From contig DCFT01000081.1 in the NCBI GenBank assembly GCA_002319885.1, positions 1 to 6,467 of the forward strand: a DNA stretch of 6,467 nucleotides, read 5' to 3'. Shown here piece after piece: positions 5,936 through 6,467 of this stretch. Positions within the stretch are counted from its first letter, which is position 1. Every line of letters starts with the position of its first letter. The notes beneath the pieces were generated by a model, which was not told the origin of the DNA, made no database searches, and saw only the letters and a list, made by a program, of their open reading frames with translations. Both the position numbers and the translations under genes were made by a program. This stretch comes from Bacteroidales bacterium UBA1797 (GTDB taxonomy: Bacteria > Bacteroidota > Bacteroidia > Bacteroidales > VadinHA17).

Positions 5936-6467
5936 ATGAGCTTTAAGTTATTTAGTATCAGCTCAATGTATCAGGGATACCTGCAATCTTTCTACCGGAA
6001 GAACCCACATACTAAGGAGCTGACATATGAAGATCACCTTAATCTATTGATGGATGAAGCCACTGAATTTGCTGCATCATATACAAGAAACTTCAGGAAA
6101 CTTGGGCTGGATACAAAATGTGTGATTTCAAATGATACTCTTTTACAACACAAATGGAAGTTGGAGAATAAGCTGAAATCTGATAAAGAAAGTGACTTAC
6201 TATTCGCTCAGGTAAAAGCTTTTGGACCAGATGTCCTGTGGATTGAGAATATGAGCTACCTGAATGATGACTGGTTCAACGAAATAAGAAATAAGATTAA
6301 GACTGTTAAATTGATTATTGCTTATCATTGTGCGCCTTTTAATAGGGTCCTTCTTAATAAGCTTAAAAATGTTGATTTTATCATTACTTGCACACCCGGT
6401 TTAAAGAAGTCTTTTGAAGAAAAGGGAATAAAAGCTTTTCTTGTATATCATGGTTTTGATACTGAAC
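5936..6467 (+). CDS. CgeB-like glycosyltransferase, N-terminal fragment
   Basis: The frame is open from ATG at 5936 to the window edge: 177 residues plus one base, with the C-terminal part missing. TAA at 5924-5926 lies upstream in frame, so the ATG is the only reasonable start; no strong Shine-Dalgarno precedes it. The fragment resembles the N-terminal half of CgeB-like (GT-B fold) glycosyltransferases: an opening MYQGYLQSFYRKNP (11-24), a SYTRNFRKLGLDTK helix-turn (48-61), FGPDVLWIENMSYL (96-109), a strand LIIAYHCAPF (126-135), NVDFIITCTPGLKKSF (145-160) and LVYHGFDTE at the edge (169-177). The D-x-I-I-T-C-x-P-G and closing Y-H-x-F-D patterns are the best support. The nucleotide-sugar-binding half is outside the window, so donor and linkage are unknown. 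Its place 43 bases after the Wzx gene suggests it adds a sugar to the lipid-linked repeat unit in the cytoplasm. Confidence 0.82.
   Translation, partial: MSFKLFSISSMYQGYLQSFYRKNPHTKELTYEDHLNLLMDEATEFAASYTRNFRKLGLDTKCVISNDTLLQHKWKLENKLKSDKESDLLFAQVKAFGPDVLWIENMSYLNDDWFNEIRNKIKTVKLIIAYHCAPFNRVLLNKLKNVDFIITCTPGLKKSFEEKGIKAFLVYHGFDTE

Overview
The window is an internal piece of a surface-polysaccharide (O-antigen or capsule) biosynthesis locus. All six genes read on the + strand and are closely packed. The DNA is AT-rich: hand counts of sampled lines give roughly 31-33% G+C. Shine-Dalgarno sequences are mostly weak or absent, two genes begin with TTG, and the protein families are of kinds common in Bacteroidota polysaccharide loci. 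A member of the Bacteroidota is the best guess, but no marker gene in the window settles it.

Layout: (1) 1-216, the C-terminal end of a DegT/DnrJ/EryC1/StrS-type PLP sugar aminotransferase, cut by the window edge. (2) 217-343, a 127-base gap with no convincing promoter or terminator. (3) 344-2641, a 765-residue Wzy/O-antigen-ligase-like membrane protein whose extracytoplasmic loop is very large (about 400 residues) and seems to hold a beta-sandwich domain resembling a carbohydrate-binding module. (4) 2634-3527, an extended-SDR nucleotide-sugar epimerase/4-ketoreductase of WbpV type, overlapping the previous gene by 8 bases. (5) 3570-4577, a WecA/WbpL-type undecaprenyl-phosphate sugar-1-phosphate transferase, after a 42-base gap that contains a small hairpin. 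(6) 4582-5892, a Wzx-type flippase, 4 bases downstream. (7) 5936-6467, the N-terminal 177 residues of a CgeB-like glycosyltransferase, cut by the window edge.

Together these make a Wzx/Wzy-dependent pathway. The aminotransferase and the SDR enzyme make or finish nucleotide-activated amino-deoxy sugars. The WbpL-like transferase loads the first sugar-1-phosphate onto undecaprenyl phosphate. The CgeB-like enzyme is probably one of the transferases that extend the repeat unit. Wzx flips the lipid-linked unit, and the large membrane protein polymerises it (or, less likely, ligates the finished chain) on the outer face of the inner membrane. No dehydratase, chain-length regulator or export gene lies in the window.

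I saw no tRNA, rRNA, CRISPR array, insertion sequence or phage feature. The system is recognisable rather than unprecedented. The least ordinary element is the large lectin-like insertion in the polymerase.
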